Assembly: GCA_017560945.1 (NCBI GenBank)
Contig: JAFZDY010000007.1
Coordinates: 85,405 to 149,404 of the forward strand
Direction of reading: 5' to 3'
Source: Bacteroidaceae bacterium
GTDB taxonomy: Bacteria; Bacteroidota; Bacteroidia; Bacteroidales; Bacteroidaceae
DNA length: 64,000 bases
The position numbers were made by a program, and so were the translations under genes. The notes beneath the pieces are model-generated. The model was not told the DNA's origin. It ran no database searches and saw nothing but the letters and a program-made list of their open reading frames with translations. This document shows positions 1-8,238 of the stretch, one piece after another. Within the stretch, counting starts at the first letter, position 1. Every line of letters begins with the position of its first letter.

Positions 1-2
1 AT

Positions 3-143
3 CGCTCCATGCGTGCTTCTTATAAAACTGTCCGTGCAGAGAATTTGAATCGTACCATACAACCTTCTCAACCCGAACGTGTCCGTTGGAGTATTCTTTG
101 GCGATATTATGTTCGTGGCGTACGTCAATTCGCTTGTTTGTGA
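3..143 (+). CDS. 3' end of an unidentified gene (partial)
   Basis: An open frame runs in from the left edge and stops with TGA at 141-143, giving about 46 residues rich in Arg, Tyr and Trp that end RGVRQFACL. No family was recognised. A strong hairpin terminator follows 45 bases later on the same strand, which supports this being a real gene tail. The function cannot be inferred from this fragment. Confidence 0.5.
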   Translation, partial: RSMRASYKTVRAENLNRTIQPSQPERVRWSILWRYYVRGVRQFACL

Positions 144-188
144 ATTAAAAGTAGTCCTCTTTATTTTTTTTAATTAAGTATAAATAAT

Positions 189-241
189 GCACGGAGACAT
201 TGAGTCTTATGAATACTCAGCGTCTCCGTGCTTTTTATTTT
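189..241 (+). terminator. Intrinsic terminator after the left-edge gene
   Basis: A perfect 10-bp stem, GCACGGAGAC (189-198) with GTCTCCGTGC (222-231), is followed directly by TTTTTATTTT. The T-run lies on the plus-strand side. The hairpin also sits 3' of the minus-strand esterase, so it may stop that transcript as well, but the T-run on that side is weaker. Confidence 0.85.
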
Positions 242-256
242 ACGTAAATAGGTCTA

Positions 257-2086
257 TTACAGTTTCAGGAGCGCTTTCTCCAATGCAGTGGCACGTTCGG
301 GCCAAGTGTTATAGTCGTCGGCTTCGATGTTGGTGCCTTCGCCACGGGTTGCAGAAACAATCAGACGACAAGGTTTGGCCCAACCTTTGGCCGCCAAAAT
401 GTCTGCAATGGCAGCAGCGTTACCTACCTTGAACCAACTTTCGGCGGTGTGGTTCTTACCCATAACCAGGGTGATGACGGGGGCATTTTCGTCAGCATCG
501 GGATGACGGTATTCAGCCTTGTCGGCAGCATAGTCGTAGCTTACGATACCGTGCTTGATGTTGTCAGTGGTGTACATGTAAAATTTTCCTTGTTTGCCGT
601 AAGAGACACTTGGCTTGAATCCCTTACAGGGAGAGAGGTACATGTTGCTGGCATCGCATACGCGAGTGCCATCCACGTTGAAGTTGTATTCAAACACGAT
701 GTCGGCAGCATTGGGGATAGTTACACTCCATACACCATCGTTGTCGCGCTCCATAGCCAAAGGCTTTTCTGAGAGTTCGCATTCCAATGTCACAACCTCA
801 GCGTTGGGTGCTTGAATCTGGAAGGTCACGTCTGTTTCACTGAATACGGGCGATGTGATAGAGCGGGGGAATAATGCTGCCATTACGCCTGCAGTGAACT
901 GAGCTTCTTCACCAGTTCTTGCAATGGTGGGAATAGCCTGGCTCATAACTTCTTCAGATGCTTCGGGGTTGAAGAGAAGCGGCAAGGTGAGTGACAAGAA
1001 GTACTTGGCGTTCATCCAAGTGTGTCCGAACTTGTCGTGAGTGTATACCTTGGCATTGCGTATACCCTTTTGGTCGAGGAACTCTGTGAAGTCGCGAGAG
1101 TTACCGAACAAGAAGTCGTCTGTGCCTACACCTGACCACAAGAGGCGAATCTTGCTATTAGTCTCTTCGGCATTTTCATAAATGCTTGTGTTGTAGGTGC
1201 CGGTAAATGAACTATATGAGCAAAGGTATGCAAACTTGTCAAGATTGCTAAGACCGTAGCCAAGACCTTGGTTACCACCACGTGAGAAACCACCGATAGC
1301 GCGACTTTCACGATCGTTGATGGTGCGGTAGTGACTTTCAATGTAAGGCATGAGGTCGTTTGTCATGTCGTTAGAGAATACATCTCCTCCGAATCCTCCC
1401 ATTCCCATACCCATTCCTCTACCGAAGCCGGGAGTTACGGGGCGCAACTTGGTGGGATTTCCGTAAGGCAATACTACAATCATCTCCTTAGCCTTTCCTT
1501 CGGCCAACAAGTTGTCGAGGATGTAGTTAACGCGACCTACCTTGTAGTAAACTTCTTCAGTATCAGTTGTACCACTGATGAGGTAGAATACGGGGTAACT
1601 CTTTTCGGTATCTGTCTGGTATGTGGGGGGGAGGTATACCAATGCGGTATTGGTGCTACCAAGACTTTCTGAGTAGTAGTGAACATATTCCATACGACCG
1701 TGGGGTACATCTTTGATGTCATGAGGCAATGAACCCTCTTTTGCAGGGATTTCCAACAAACTGTTCTTGAAACCTTCGTTGGGGAAGTATTGTTCACACA
1801 TGGGGTCCATCACACTTATACCATCGACCTGGAAGCAGTAGGGGTACATGTCAGGTGCAGCAGGGCCGAGGGTTACTGTCCACAGGCCAGTTTCGCTATC
1901 ACGTGTCATTTGATTCTTACCTGCAAATTGGATGTCTACGAACACCTCTTTTGCTTTGTCATTTTTGTACTGGAATGTTACTGTTCCGTCTTCATTCACG
2001 ATGGTTGACTGATAGTCAGCCTGGCTACAACAAGTCATTGAGAGACCTACACATGCTGCGGCCAATGAGAACATAATCTTTTTCAT
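257..2086 (-). CDS. Secreted CE1-type esterase with a repeated, truncated second module
   Basis: This 609-residue exported protein resembles Bacteroidetes carbohydrate esterases of family CE1 (feruloyl/acetyl-xylan esterase or Fes-like alpha/beta hydrolases). A signal segment with Cys at 19-20 suggests a lipoprotein, although the lipobox is poor. Residues 25-115 form an Ig-like/CBM48-like domain. Residues 130-375 form the hydrolase: nucleophile Ser268 in GFSRGG, an Asp near 323-324 and His355 in FGHTW. A Gly/Met-rich insert lies at 222-234. Residues 410-490 look like a second Ig-like domain and 500-609 like the first half of a second hydrolase (KVG...I.D.LAA.G.AK), ending before any nucleophile. 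Hydrolysis of ester groups on plant polysaccharide is likely; the exact substrate is unknown. Confidence 0.82.
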   Translation of the reverse strand: MKKIMFSLAAACVGLSMTCCSQADYQSTIVNEDGTVTFQYKNDKAKEVFVDIQFAGKNQMTRDSETGLWTVTLGPAAPDMYPYCFQVDGISVMDPMCEQYFPNEGFKNSLLEIPAKEGSLPHDIKDVPHGRMEYVHYYSESLGSTNTALVYLPPTYQTDTEKSYPVFYLISGTTDTEEVYYKVGRVNYILDNLLAEGKAKEMIVVLPYGNPTKLRPVTPGFGRGMGMGMGGFGGDVFSNDMTNDLMPYIESHYRTINDRESRAIGGFSRGGNQGLGYGLSNLDKFAYLCSYSSFTGTYNTSIYENAEETNSKIRLLWSGVGTDDFLFGNSRDFTEFLDQKGIRNAKVYTHDKFGHTWMNAKYFLSLTLPLLFNPEASEEVMSQAIPTIARTGEEAQFTAGVMAALFPRSITSPVFSETDVTFQIQAPNAEVVTLECELSEKPLAMERDNDGVWSVTIPNAADIVFEYNFNVDGTRVCDASNMYLSPCKGFKPSVSYGKQGKFYMYTTDNIKHGIVSYDYAADKAEYRHPDADENAPVITLVMGKNHTAESWFKVGNAAAIADILAAKGWAKPCRLIVSATRGEGTNIEADDYNTWPERATALEKALLKL

Positions 2087-2134
2087 GTTTTGTTTGGTTT
2101 GGGTTAAAAAATAGTCGTTTGATCAATAATAGCG

Positions 2135-2163
2135 CAAAGATATATGAAAATTTCTAAACTCCT
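2135..2163 (-). promoter_or_regulatory. Putative promoter of the CE1-type esterase
   Basis: On the minus strand a perfect -7 box TATCTTTG (plus-strand CAAAGATA, 2135-2142) lies about 50 bases upstream of the esterase start. A weak TTTA-like element sits at the expected -33 distance. This is the Bacteroidetes sigma-ABfr pattern. Confidence 0.45.
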
Positions 2164-2201
2164 TCACATCTGAGTCATATATCTTTCCTCTATCGATATT
2201 T

Positions 2202-2858
2202 TTATCTTATAATCAGTTTTTCTATCTCCTCTGCACTTTCCACTATGTAGGTGGGCGAGTGTTGCATCAGTTCCTCTCGTGGGCGAAATCCCCATGTGAC
2301 TCCAATGCTTTGCACTCCAGCATTCAAGGCGGTTTGCATATCCACGCCCGAATCACCTATGTAGATGACCTCTTCTTTCTTTATGGGGAGAAGTTGGAGA
2401 ATGTCCTCTACGATTTGTGGATGAGGCTTTACTGGTATCCCCTCACGTTGGCCAAAGATGGCCACGAAGTCGATGTGTGGGAAATAGTGTCGGATGAGTT
2501 TTTCGGTCGCACGCTGATACTTATTAGAGGCTACAGCCATTTGGATGCCAGCCATTTGCATATTCTCTAATAGTTGAGGTATACCAGGGTATGGGGTGCT
2601 GAGGTCGGCATTGTGTTCGTCGTAGTAGGGGAGGAAGTGCGCACGTATTCGTAGGATATTCTCCTCTGTGCGTGCCTCATTGGGAAGGGCACGTTCAAAT
2701 AGTTTATTGATACCATTTCCTACATACATAGGGTAGTCCTCGACGGGATGTGTGGGGAAACCGCACCTTTCCAAAGCTTGATTGGTGGAAATGGCCAGGT
2801 CGGCAATGGTGTTCAGTAGTGTACCATCAAGGTCAAAGATGGCGAGACGTTTTAGCAT
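2202..2858 (-). CDS. HAD-family phosphatase, phosphoglycolate phosphatase-like
   Basis: This 218-residue cytoplasmic HAD hydrolase shows motif I DLDGT (nucleophile Asp9, acid/base Asp11), motif II around SNK (about 112), a motif III Lys before PHP, and motif IV GDSGVDM (about 168). The helical cap between motifs I and II (HYF/FERALP region) is that of the Gph/pyrophosphatase PpaX group. Phosphoglycolate phosphatase is the closest textbook function, but substrate cannot be read from sequence. It lies alone between the esterase on the same strand (about 115 bases away) and a divergent GldB-like gene. Confidence 0.82.
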   Translation of the reverse strand: MLKRLAIFDLDGTLLNTIADLAISTNQALERCGFPTHPVEDYPMYVGNGINKLFERALPNEARTEENILRIRAHFLPYYDEHNADLSTPYPGIPQLLENMQMAGIQMAVASNKYQRATEKLIRHYFPHIDFVAIFGQREGIPVKPHPQIVEDILQLLPIKKEEVIYIGDSGVDMQTALNAGVQSIGVTWGFRPREELMQHSPTYIVESAEEIEKLIIR

Positions 2859-2928
2859 AAGTTTTTCTGTTTACAGGATGCAAATATAGAGTAAACCTTC
2901 CTTCTTGCGACTATTTGATTGTTAAAAA

Positions 2929-2960
2929 TTTGTTTAATATTCTAAAAGATTGTATCTTTG
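2929..2960 (+). promoter_or_regulatory. Promoter of the GldB-like gene
   Basis: TTTG (2929-2932), 20 bases, then TATCTTTG (2953-2960) is an almost ideal Bacteroidetes promoter. It fixes transcription start near 2967, upstream of all candidate start codons of the next gene. Confidence 0.75.
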
Positions 2961-2986
2961 TCGCCGTAATTTAACATTCTTTGTGA

Positions 2987-4042
2987 ATGATGCAGGTCGT
3001 TGAAGGCCTCCTCATCACGATTATGAGTATGCGAAGCAGAGTTAGTTTCCTTTTGGTGCCAGTGTTTGTTTGTCTGGCTTTTGTTACATGCCAATGGTCG
3101 TTGGACTATGGTATGGGGGGAGATATGTCTACTGACGTAAAGGTGCATCGCTATGACAAGTTGTTGGACGAGTATATTTCGTTGAATAGTTTTTCAGCCC
3201 TTCAGAAGATGGGCTCTGAATACCCTCAGGAGACTAAGTTCTTGATTGAGGATGTCCTGTCCATTGGTTCGGTGAGTGATGATAATATCAATCTTCGTTT
3301 GCGCGAGTACTACTCCGATACCATCCTTAGACGTTTGTATCGCGATGCTATGGCTAAGTATCAGGATATGAGCCATATCGAGCGTGACTTTACTCGAGCT
3401 TTCAAGCGCTTGAAGCGCGAACTTCCCCACATGAATGTCCCCCGTGTATATGCTCAGATATCTGCTCTCAATCAATCGGTGGTGGTGGGCGATAGCATTC
3501 TCGGGTTCAGCCTTGACAAGTATATGGGAGCCGATTATCCCCTCTATCGCCACTTCTATTACTCCTATCAGTGTCGTACTATGTCGCCCGAGCGCATTGT
3601 GCCCGATTGCATGGCCTTCTATCTGTTGAGCGAGTACCCCTTCCCATGGGAGTGGCATCGTACATTGCTCGATCAGATTCTCCATCGAGGTAAGATTCAT
3701 TGGGTCGTAGCACAAATATTGGGTTACGAGACATTGGAGGAGGAATTGGGCTATACCCTTGAAGAGGGCAATTGGTGTCGCGAACGTCGCGAGCACATTT
3801 GGCAATACCTCGTAGAGTCGGGACAATTGCACTCTACCGACCCCATGTTGGTGGATGTCTACCTACAACCTGCCGAGTGTACCTATCCGTTGGGTGTTGA
3901 CTCTCCAGGTGAGGTAGGTGTGTGGTTGGGGCTTCAACTCATCGACGAGTTTATGGCCAAGAATAAGAATATGGGTATTGCCGACCTGTTACGCGAAACG
4001 GACTATCGCTCCATCTTGAAGAGCTTGCGATTGCCTTATTGA
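2987..4042 (+). CDS. gldB: GldB-like gliding/secretion-associated lipoprotein
   Basis: 351 residues from the first ATG; starts at 3023 or 3029 give a more typical signal peptide (basic MRSR, hydrophobic stretch, then VTC as a likely lipoprotein cleavage site), so the true start is probably one of these. The body matches the GldB lipoprotein family as I know it: a conserved middle with DKYMGADYPLYR and a PDCMAFYLLSEYPFP segment, and a C-terminal GIADLL stretch. GldB was named for gliding in Flavobacterium, but homologues occur in non-gliding Bacteroidales, where the role is unsettled. It has its own promoter and is followed by an RsmI-like gene 79 bases on. Confidence 0.72.
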   Translation: MMQVVEGLLITIMSMRSRVSFLLVPVFVCLAFVTCQWSLDYGMGGDMSTDVKVHRYDKLLDEYISLNSFSALQKMGSEYPQETKFLIEDVLSIGSVSDDNINLRLREYYSDTILRRLYRDAMAKYQDMSHIERDFTRAFKRLKRELPHMNVPRVYAQISALNQSVVVGDSILGFSLDKYMGADYPLYRHFYYSYQCRTMSPERIVPDCMAFYLLSEYPFPWEWHRTLLDQILHRGKIHWVVAQILGYETLEEELGYTLEEGNWCRERREHIWQYLVESGQLHSTDPMLVDVYLQPAECTYPLGVDSPGEVGVWLGLQLIDEFMAKNKNMGIADLLRETDYRSILKSLRLPY

Positions 4043-4080
4043 GTGGTGCTGTCTCGTTTTCTTCAACTTCTTCCTCAGTT

Positions 4081-4115
4081 AATTCATCATTTAGAATTCA
4101 TAATTCATAATTCAC
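4081..4115 (+). repeat. Five-unit 7-bp repeat (AATTCAT type)
   Basis: Contiguous heptamers AATTCAT, CATTTAG, AATTCAT, AATTCAT, AATTCAC occupy 4081-4115, directly before the start codon of the methyltransferase at 4122. The same heptamer occurs in an inverted pair at 28871-28949. Confidence 0.75.
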
Positions 4116-4121
4116 AATAGC

Positions 4122-4829
4122 ATGTCCCCCGCTCTTTACCTTATACCCGTCACATTGGGTGATACTCCGTTGGATAAGGTACTTCCTGCATATAACAAGG
4201 AGGTTATCCTTCAAATCAAGCATTTCATAGTAGAAGAGGTGCGTACGGCTCGTCGTTTTTTGAAGAAGGTCGAGTCTTCGATTGATATAGATTCTCTTAC
4301 ATTCTATCCCTTGAACAAGCATACCCAAGCGACCGACATTGCAGGTTATCTGAAACCTTTGATGGCGGGTGAGCCGATGGGCGTCATCTCCGAAGCGGGA
4401 TGCCCGGCCGTAGCCGATCCTGGTGCCGATGTGGTGGCCATTGCTCAGCGTCGTGGGTTGAAGGTGGTACCCCTTGTAGGTCCTTCTTCCATACTCCTGT
4501 CCGTCATGGCTTCGGGCTTCAATGGTCAGAGTTTTGCCTTTCATGGTTATTTGCCTATCGAACAGGGCGAGCGTACCAAGCGCATCAAGATGTTGGAACA
4601 ACGTTCCTATGCCGAGAATCAGACACAACTCTTCATCGAGACTCCCTATCGCAATCGTCGTTTGTTGGAGGAGTTGATTCAAACTTGTCGTCCACAAACG
4701 CGCCTCTGCATTGCTTGCAATGTGACGTGTGAAGACGAATACATCTGTACCAAGAGTATGAAGGAATGGAAAGGGCACCTTCCCGATTTGGAAAAGCGCC
4801 CTTGCATATTCCTTATATATAAAGGGTGA
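4122..4829 (+). CDS. SAM-dependent tetrapyrrole-methylase-fold methyltransferase, RsmI-like
   Basis: The 235-residue protein belongs to the tetrapyrrole methylase fold family that includes RsmI (16S rRNA C1402 2'-O-methyltransferase). Visible marks are the N-terminal LYLIPVTLG strand-loop, the GVISEAGCPAVADPG SAM-binding loop (about 88-103), VPLVGPSSILLSVMASG (about 118) and the TQLFIETPYRN segment (about 170). It is shorter and more divergent than standard RsmI (about 280 residues), so it may be the second, shorter Bacteroidetes paralogue with an undefined RNA target. The stop codon lies at the edge of a 7-bp tandem repeat array. Confidence 0.8.
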   Translation: MSPALYLIPVTLGDTPLDKVLPAYNKEVILQIKHFIVEEVRTARRFLKKVESSIDIDSLTFYPLNKHTQATDIAGYLKPLMAGEPMGVISEAGCPAVADPGADVVAIAQRRGLKVVPLVGPSSILLSVMASGFNGQSFAFHGYLPIEQGERTKRIKMLEQRSYAENQTQLFIETPYRNRRLLEELIQTCRPQTRLCIACNVTCEDEYICTKSMKEWKGHLPDLEKRPCIFLIYKG

Positions 4830-4830
4830 C

Positions 4831-5075
4831 GAGTTACGAGCTACAAGTTACAAGCTACGAGTTACAAGCTACGAGTTACAAGCTACAAGTGACGAGTTAC
4901 GAGCTACAAGCTACAAATTACAAGCTACGAGTTACAAGCTACAAGTGACGAGTTACGAGCTACAAGCTACAAATTACAAGCTACAAGCTACGAGTTACGA
5001 GCTACGAGTTACAAGCTACAAGTTACAAGTTACAAATTACGAGTTACAAGCTATGAGTTGCGAGTTGTAAGTGAT
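4831..5075 (+). repeat. 35-copy 7-bp tandem repeat array, consensus RAGYTAC
   Basis: Exactly 245 bases divide into 35 contiguous heptamers drawn from a small set (GAGTTAC, AAGCTAC, GAGCTAC, AAGTTAC, AAATTAC, AAGTGAC); the last four units decay (AAGCTAT, GAGTTGC, GAGTTGT, AAGTGAT). A 42-base block of six units is repeated exactly (4887-4928 and 4943-4984), showing higher-order duplication. The array fills the gap between two convergent genes and starts right at the upstream stop codon. Confidence 0.95.
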
Positions 5076-5098
5076 ACAATTCATTCCGAAAGGTTCTT

Positions 5099-5133
5099 GT
5101 CACTCGTAGCTCGTAGCTATTCACTAGTTACTC
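5099..5133 (-). repeat. Reverse-complement heptamers closing the RAGYTAC array
   Basis: Five heptamers in the opposite sense (GTCACTC, GTAGCTC, GTAGCTA, TTCACTA, GTTACTC) follow a 23-base spacer after the 35-unit array. They can pair with array units such as AAGTGAC-GAGTTAC-GAGCTAC to form a long hairpin in either transcript. The last unit overlaps the stop codon of the peptidase gene. Confidence 0.85.
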
Positions 5134-7335
5134 TTTCAAATGCTCCTTGAAGTGCTTCGTCACGCGTGTGAACAGGTGGTGACGAGTCTTTCCGCCAAAG
5201 ATGCTATGGTTGCGGTTGGTGTACACTTGCATGTCAAATTGCTTGTCGGCTTGTACAAGGGCTTCAGTGTACTCGGCCATGTTGCGGAAGTGTACGTTGT
5301 CGTCGGCCATACCATGAATAAGCAATAGTTCTCCACTCAGTTTGTCCACGTGCGCCATAGCCGAACCCTGCTCGTATCCCTCGCCATTTTCTTTGGGAGT
5401 GCGCATATAGCGTTCGGTATAAACGGTGTCGTAGTACTTCCAACTTGTGGGTGCGGCTACGGCTACGCCGGCCTTGAAGACGGGGCGTCCTTCACTCATC
5501 GACATCAGTGTGTTGAATCCTCCGTAACTCCATCCCCATATTCCGATGTTGTCCTTGTCCACATAGGGGAGAGTACCTAACCACAGGGCTGTTTCTACCT
5601 GATCCTTGCTCTCCTTGATGCCTAAGTTCAAGTAGGTACATTTCTCAAATTCGGCTCCGCGTCCGCCAGTACCGCGTCCGTCCACGCATACCACGATGAA
5701 TCCTTCGCCTGCCCAGTATGACTCTAACAATCCTCCATCGCGAAGGAATCCCATGCCCCAACTATCTTTAACCTCTTGTGAGCCAGGTCCTGAGTATTGA
5801 TACATGATGACGGGGTATCTCTTTGATGCATCGAAGTCAACAGGTTTCACCATCCATCCGTTCAGCATGGTGCCATCGGGGAGGGGTACACTGATGAGTT
5901 CCTTTTGTCCTACGGCACGTGTGGCCAGTTTGTCCTTCAGTGCCTGGTTGTCTACCAATGTTTTCAGTGTCTTACCCGTATTGTCGCGCAAGGTCACCAC
6001 ATAAGGTGTCTGCATATTGCTATAAGTGTTCATGAAGTGGCTGAAGGTGGTGCTGAAGATGGCGCTATTTACACCCTTTTCGGGTGTCAGGCAGGTCTTG
6101 CGTCCCTTGGAGTCTATCTTGTATACGGCAGTGCGTAGGGGCGAACCTTCGTTGCTCTCGTAGTAGAAGGTGCCTGTTTTCTCGTCCCATCCGATGAAGT
6201 TTGTCACCTCAAATTCTCCACTTGTTACCTGGCGCACGAGGTTTCCTCCCAAGGTGTACCAGTAGAGGTGGTTGTATCCGTCACGTTCACTTTGCAGGGC
6301 AATGTGGTTGGGATAGAACTGTATTTGGTCATATGCCTCGGTATTGATGTATTGAGGTGCTTCGTCGCGAATGATGAGTTTGCACACGGTGCTACGTGAG
6401 TTGGCCATGTAGATGTCCATGCGATTTTGGTGACGGTTCAGGGTGATGATGGCCAGTTCGTCGGGGTTGGCTGTGAACTTGATGCGGGGTATGTATCCGT
6501 CAGCATCCAGGGGCACCTGCATCTGGCGTGTTACACGGCTCTTGATGTCAAAGGTGTGTACCGTGGGTACCGAGTTCTTCATACCTGCGATGGGGTACTT
6601 GTAGGTGTATGCGCCTGGATAGTCGGCATACTGCTGTTGCTCGGGCATCAATCCCTTGAACAGGGGGAAACTATATTGCGGCACTTCGCGTTCGTCGAAG
6701 CGGATATAGGCCAACATCTTGCTATCGGCACTGAAGTCGAAGGCGCGGGCGTACCCAAACTCTTCCTCGTTCACCCAGTCGGGGATACCGTTCAGCACCT
6801 CGTTGAACTTTCCGTCGGTGGTCACTTGCGACTCGCTATTGTCGAACAATAGTTTCACTAAGAAAAGGTTATTGTCGCGCACAAAGGCTATGAGGTTTCC
6901 GTCAGGAGAAAAGAGGGGTACTTGTTGAGGTCCTCCCTCGCTCAGGGGAGTCAGTGTATTGTTCTTCACCGTGTAGATGTAGTACTCGGCGGTGAATGAG
7001 TGGCGATAGATGGAGACGGTGTTCGTCTGAATCAGTATTTTGTCCTCCTTGGGCGACATGATGTAACCCTCCACGCTCCTTAGATTGTGGTTGCGGGCCG
7101 TCTCTACATCAAATATTACACCTGCCTCTTCGCCAGTCTTGAACGAGTACTTCACGATGCGTTTTCCATCGGGACTTATCTGTGCATAGTGTTGTCCATC
7201 TGCCAAGGGGTTCACACCATTGATGCGTGTAGCGCGGAAAGTGCTGCTGGTCACCTCTTCCAGCGTAGGGGCTGTTTGTGCAATACCTGCAAACATTGTC
7301 AGGCATAGCGAGACAAGTAAAAAGATTCTTTTCAT
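5128..7335 (-). CDS. dpp4: Dipeptidyl peptidase IV (family S9B)
   Basis: This 735-residue exported serine peptidase removes X-Pro/X-Ala dipeptides from peptide N-termini. It has a signal peptide ending near GIAQ, an N-terminal beta-propeller (about 30-490; DEREVPQYSFP segment) and a C-terminal alpha/beta hydrolase domain. The catalytic Ser is in GWSYGG (about 604), Asp in ADDNVHF (about 677) and His in NRNHSIFGG (about 708). Length is standard for bacterial DPP4. It is transcribed alone on the minus strand, convergent with the RsmI-like gene, from a promoter near 7430. Homologues in gut and oral Bacteroidetes act in the periplasm on dietary or host peptides. Confidence 0.93.
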   Translation of the reverse strand: MKRIFLLVSLCLTMFAGIAQTAPTLEEVTSSTFRATRINGVNPLADGQHYAQISPDGKRIVKYSFKTGEEAGVIFDVETARNHNLRSVEGYIMSPKEDKILIQTNTVSIYRHSFTAEYYIYTVKNNTLTPLSEGGPQQVPLFSPDGNLIAFVRDNNLFLVKLLFDNSESQVTTDGKFNEVLNGIPDWVNEEEFGYARAFDFSADSKMLAYIRFDEREVPQYSFPLFKGLMPEQQQYADYPGAYTYKYPIAGMKNSVPTVHTFDIKSRVTRQMQVPLDADGYIPRIKFTANPDELAIITLNRHQNRMDIYMANSRSTVCKLIIRDEAPQYINTEAYDQIQFYPNHIALQSERDGYNHLYWYTLGGNLVRQVTSGEFEVTNFIGWDEKTGTFYYESNEGSPLRTAVYKIDSKGRKTCLTPEKGVNSAIFSTTFSHFMNTYSNMQTPYVVTLRDNTGKTLKTLVDNQALKDKLATRAVGQKELISVPLPDGTMLNGWMVKPVDFDASKRYPVIMYQYSGPGSQEVKDSWGMGFLRDGGLLESYWAGEGFIVVCVDGRGTGGRGAEFEKCTYLNLGIKESKDQVETALWLGTLPYVDKDNIGIWGWSYGGFNTLMSMSEGRPVFKAGVAVAAPTSWKYYDTVYTERYMRTPKENGEGYEQGSAMAHVDKLSGELLLIHGMADDNVHFRNMAEYTEALVQADKQFDMQVYTNRNHSIFGGKTRHHLFTRVTKHFKEHLKE

Positions 7336-7425
7336 TGTACGTTGCTTATTCCTTATTTATATATATAGGGGAGGGTGAAAGGGTGAATGTCGCTTACCTC
7401 CTTTTCTCTCCATTCATTATGACCG

Positions 7426-7457
7426 CAAAGGTAAGGTTTTAAATTCATTCCTACAAC
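7426..7457 (-). promoter_or_regulatory. Promoter of the dipeptidyl peptidase gene
   Basis: On the minus strand TACCTTTG (plus CAAAGGTA, 7426-7433) is preceded by GTTG at a 20-base distance (plus CAAC, 7454-7457). The predicted leader is about 85 bases. Confidence 0.6.
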
Positions 7458-7761
7458 ATTGTACTTTATTCTTTCTGAAATTAGGAGGGTAGATTATACG
7501 TTTTAAACCTGCAAGGGTTGCATTATGTATACACTTGTTCTTTGTTTTTTAGTTATAGATCGACTTGCACTTACATTTTGATATTTTCTCGTTTGTATAA
7601 AAGAGGTTGTTTGGTGCATATTTATACAAACTAAGCCCCTGTTTGTATATAAACATGCAGAATATGCGCCCTTTTTAGGCTATTCATTTTCAATATTTCG
7701 CACCATCTACGAGCGAAAAATGGGAAAAGTGAGCCGAAAAGTAGCGTTTCCCCTTTAGTCC

Positions 7762-7859
7762 GATAGCCATTCTTCCTGAGACGGATGGCCATCGGTGCAA
7801 TACACAAATGGCCATTTGTCTCGACTCCGATGGCCATCGAACTCCAGATGAATGGCCAT
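7762..7859. repeat. Five GATGGCCAT-type palindromes with 22-23 bp spacing
   Basis: GATAGCCAT (7762), GATGGCCAT (7784), AATGGCCAT (7807), GATGGCCAT (7829) and AATGGCCAT (7851) start at intervals of 22, 23, 22 and 22 bases. Four contain the palindrome ATGGCCAT. Sequence between copies is not conserved. Confidence 0.85.
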
Positions 7860-8183
7860 CGGACAACACATGGTCGGTGCTTCGGTCCTAAGTCACACCC
7901 TTTTCTCTTCTTCAAGGGACGAAATTAGCGCATAGATTTTGCGTGTTTTGAGTGACGCACTTTCTTGTATGTTCTGTAATACAGTGGTTTATTTCGATAT
8001 ATTGCCTTGAGAATCGCATATTTTCGTACAAAACTCCCTTTGGATGGAAATACGCGATTCTCGCGACTAAAATATACAATTTGACATTTTGTCAAGTTCT
8101 GGATGCCTTGCTTACTTTAAACTACTTTTTCTTGGCCATATATTTGCGAAATCTTAATAGATATTAAATATTTGCACACCTTC

Positions 8184-8214
8184 TTGGTTGTATGATCGAA
8201 AGTGTATAGTTTTG
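8184..8214 (+). promoter_or_regulatory. Promoter of the ABC transporter/GntR operon
   Basis: TTGG (8184-8187), 19 bases, TAGTTTTG (8207-8214). Transcription is expected to start inside the palindrome that follows immediately. Confidence 0.7.
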
Positions 8215-8216
8215 CA

Positions 8217-8238
8217 GTGTACTATTGAAGTAGTACAC
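8217..8238. promoter_or_regulatory. Operator palindrome, probably for the operon's GntR/YtrA regulator
   Basis: A perfect 8-bp inverted repeat, GTGTACTA (8217-8224) and TAGTACAC (8231-8238), has a 6-base spacer and begins two bases after the -7 box. It covers the start point, where a bound repressor would block initiation. From memory, the YtrA operator of Bacillus subtilis has AGTGTA and TACACT half-sites; here AGTGTA (8216-8221) and TACACC (8234-8239) are similarly placed. The last-but-one gene of the operon encodes a YtrA-type regulator. Confidence 0.75.

Noticed and set aside
3194-3832. 212-codon frame opposite the GldB-like gene
   Set aside because: Antisense shadow without promoter or family features.
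4098-4778. 226-codon frame opposite the RsmI-like gene
   Set aside because: Shadow of a well-supported gene; no recognisable protein features.
4831-5075. Tandem repeats as a CRISPR array
   Set aside because: Units are 7 bp and contiguous, with no spacers and no cas genes.
7631-7915. 94-codon minus-strand frame in the structured intergenic region
   Set aside because: It spans the GGCCAT repeats, has odd Trp/Arg/Lys-rich composition and no clear start signal; treated as non-coding.
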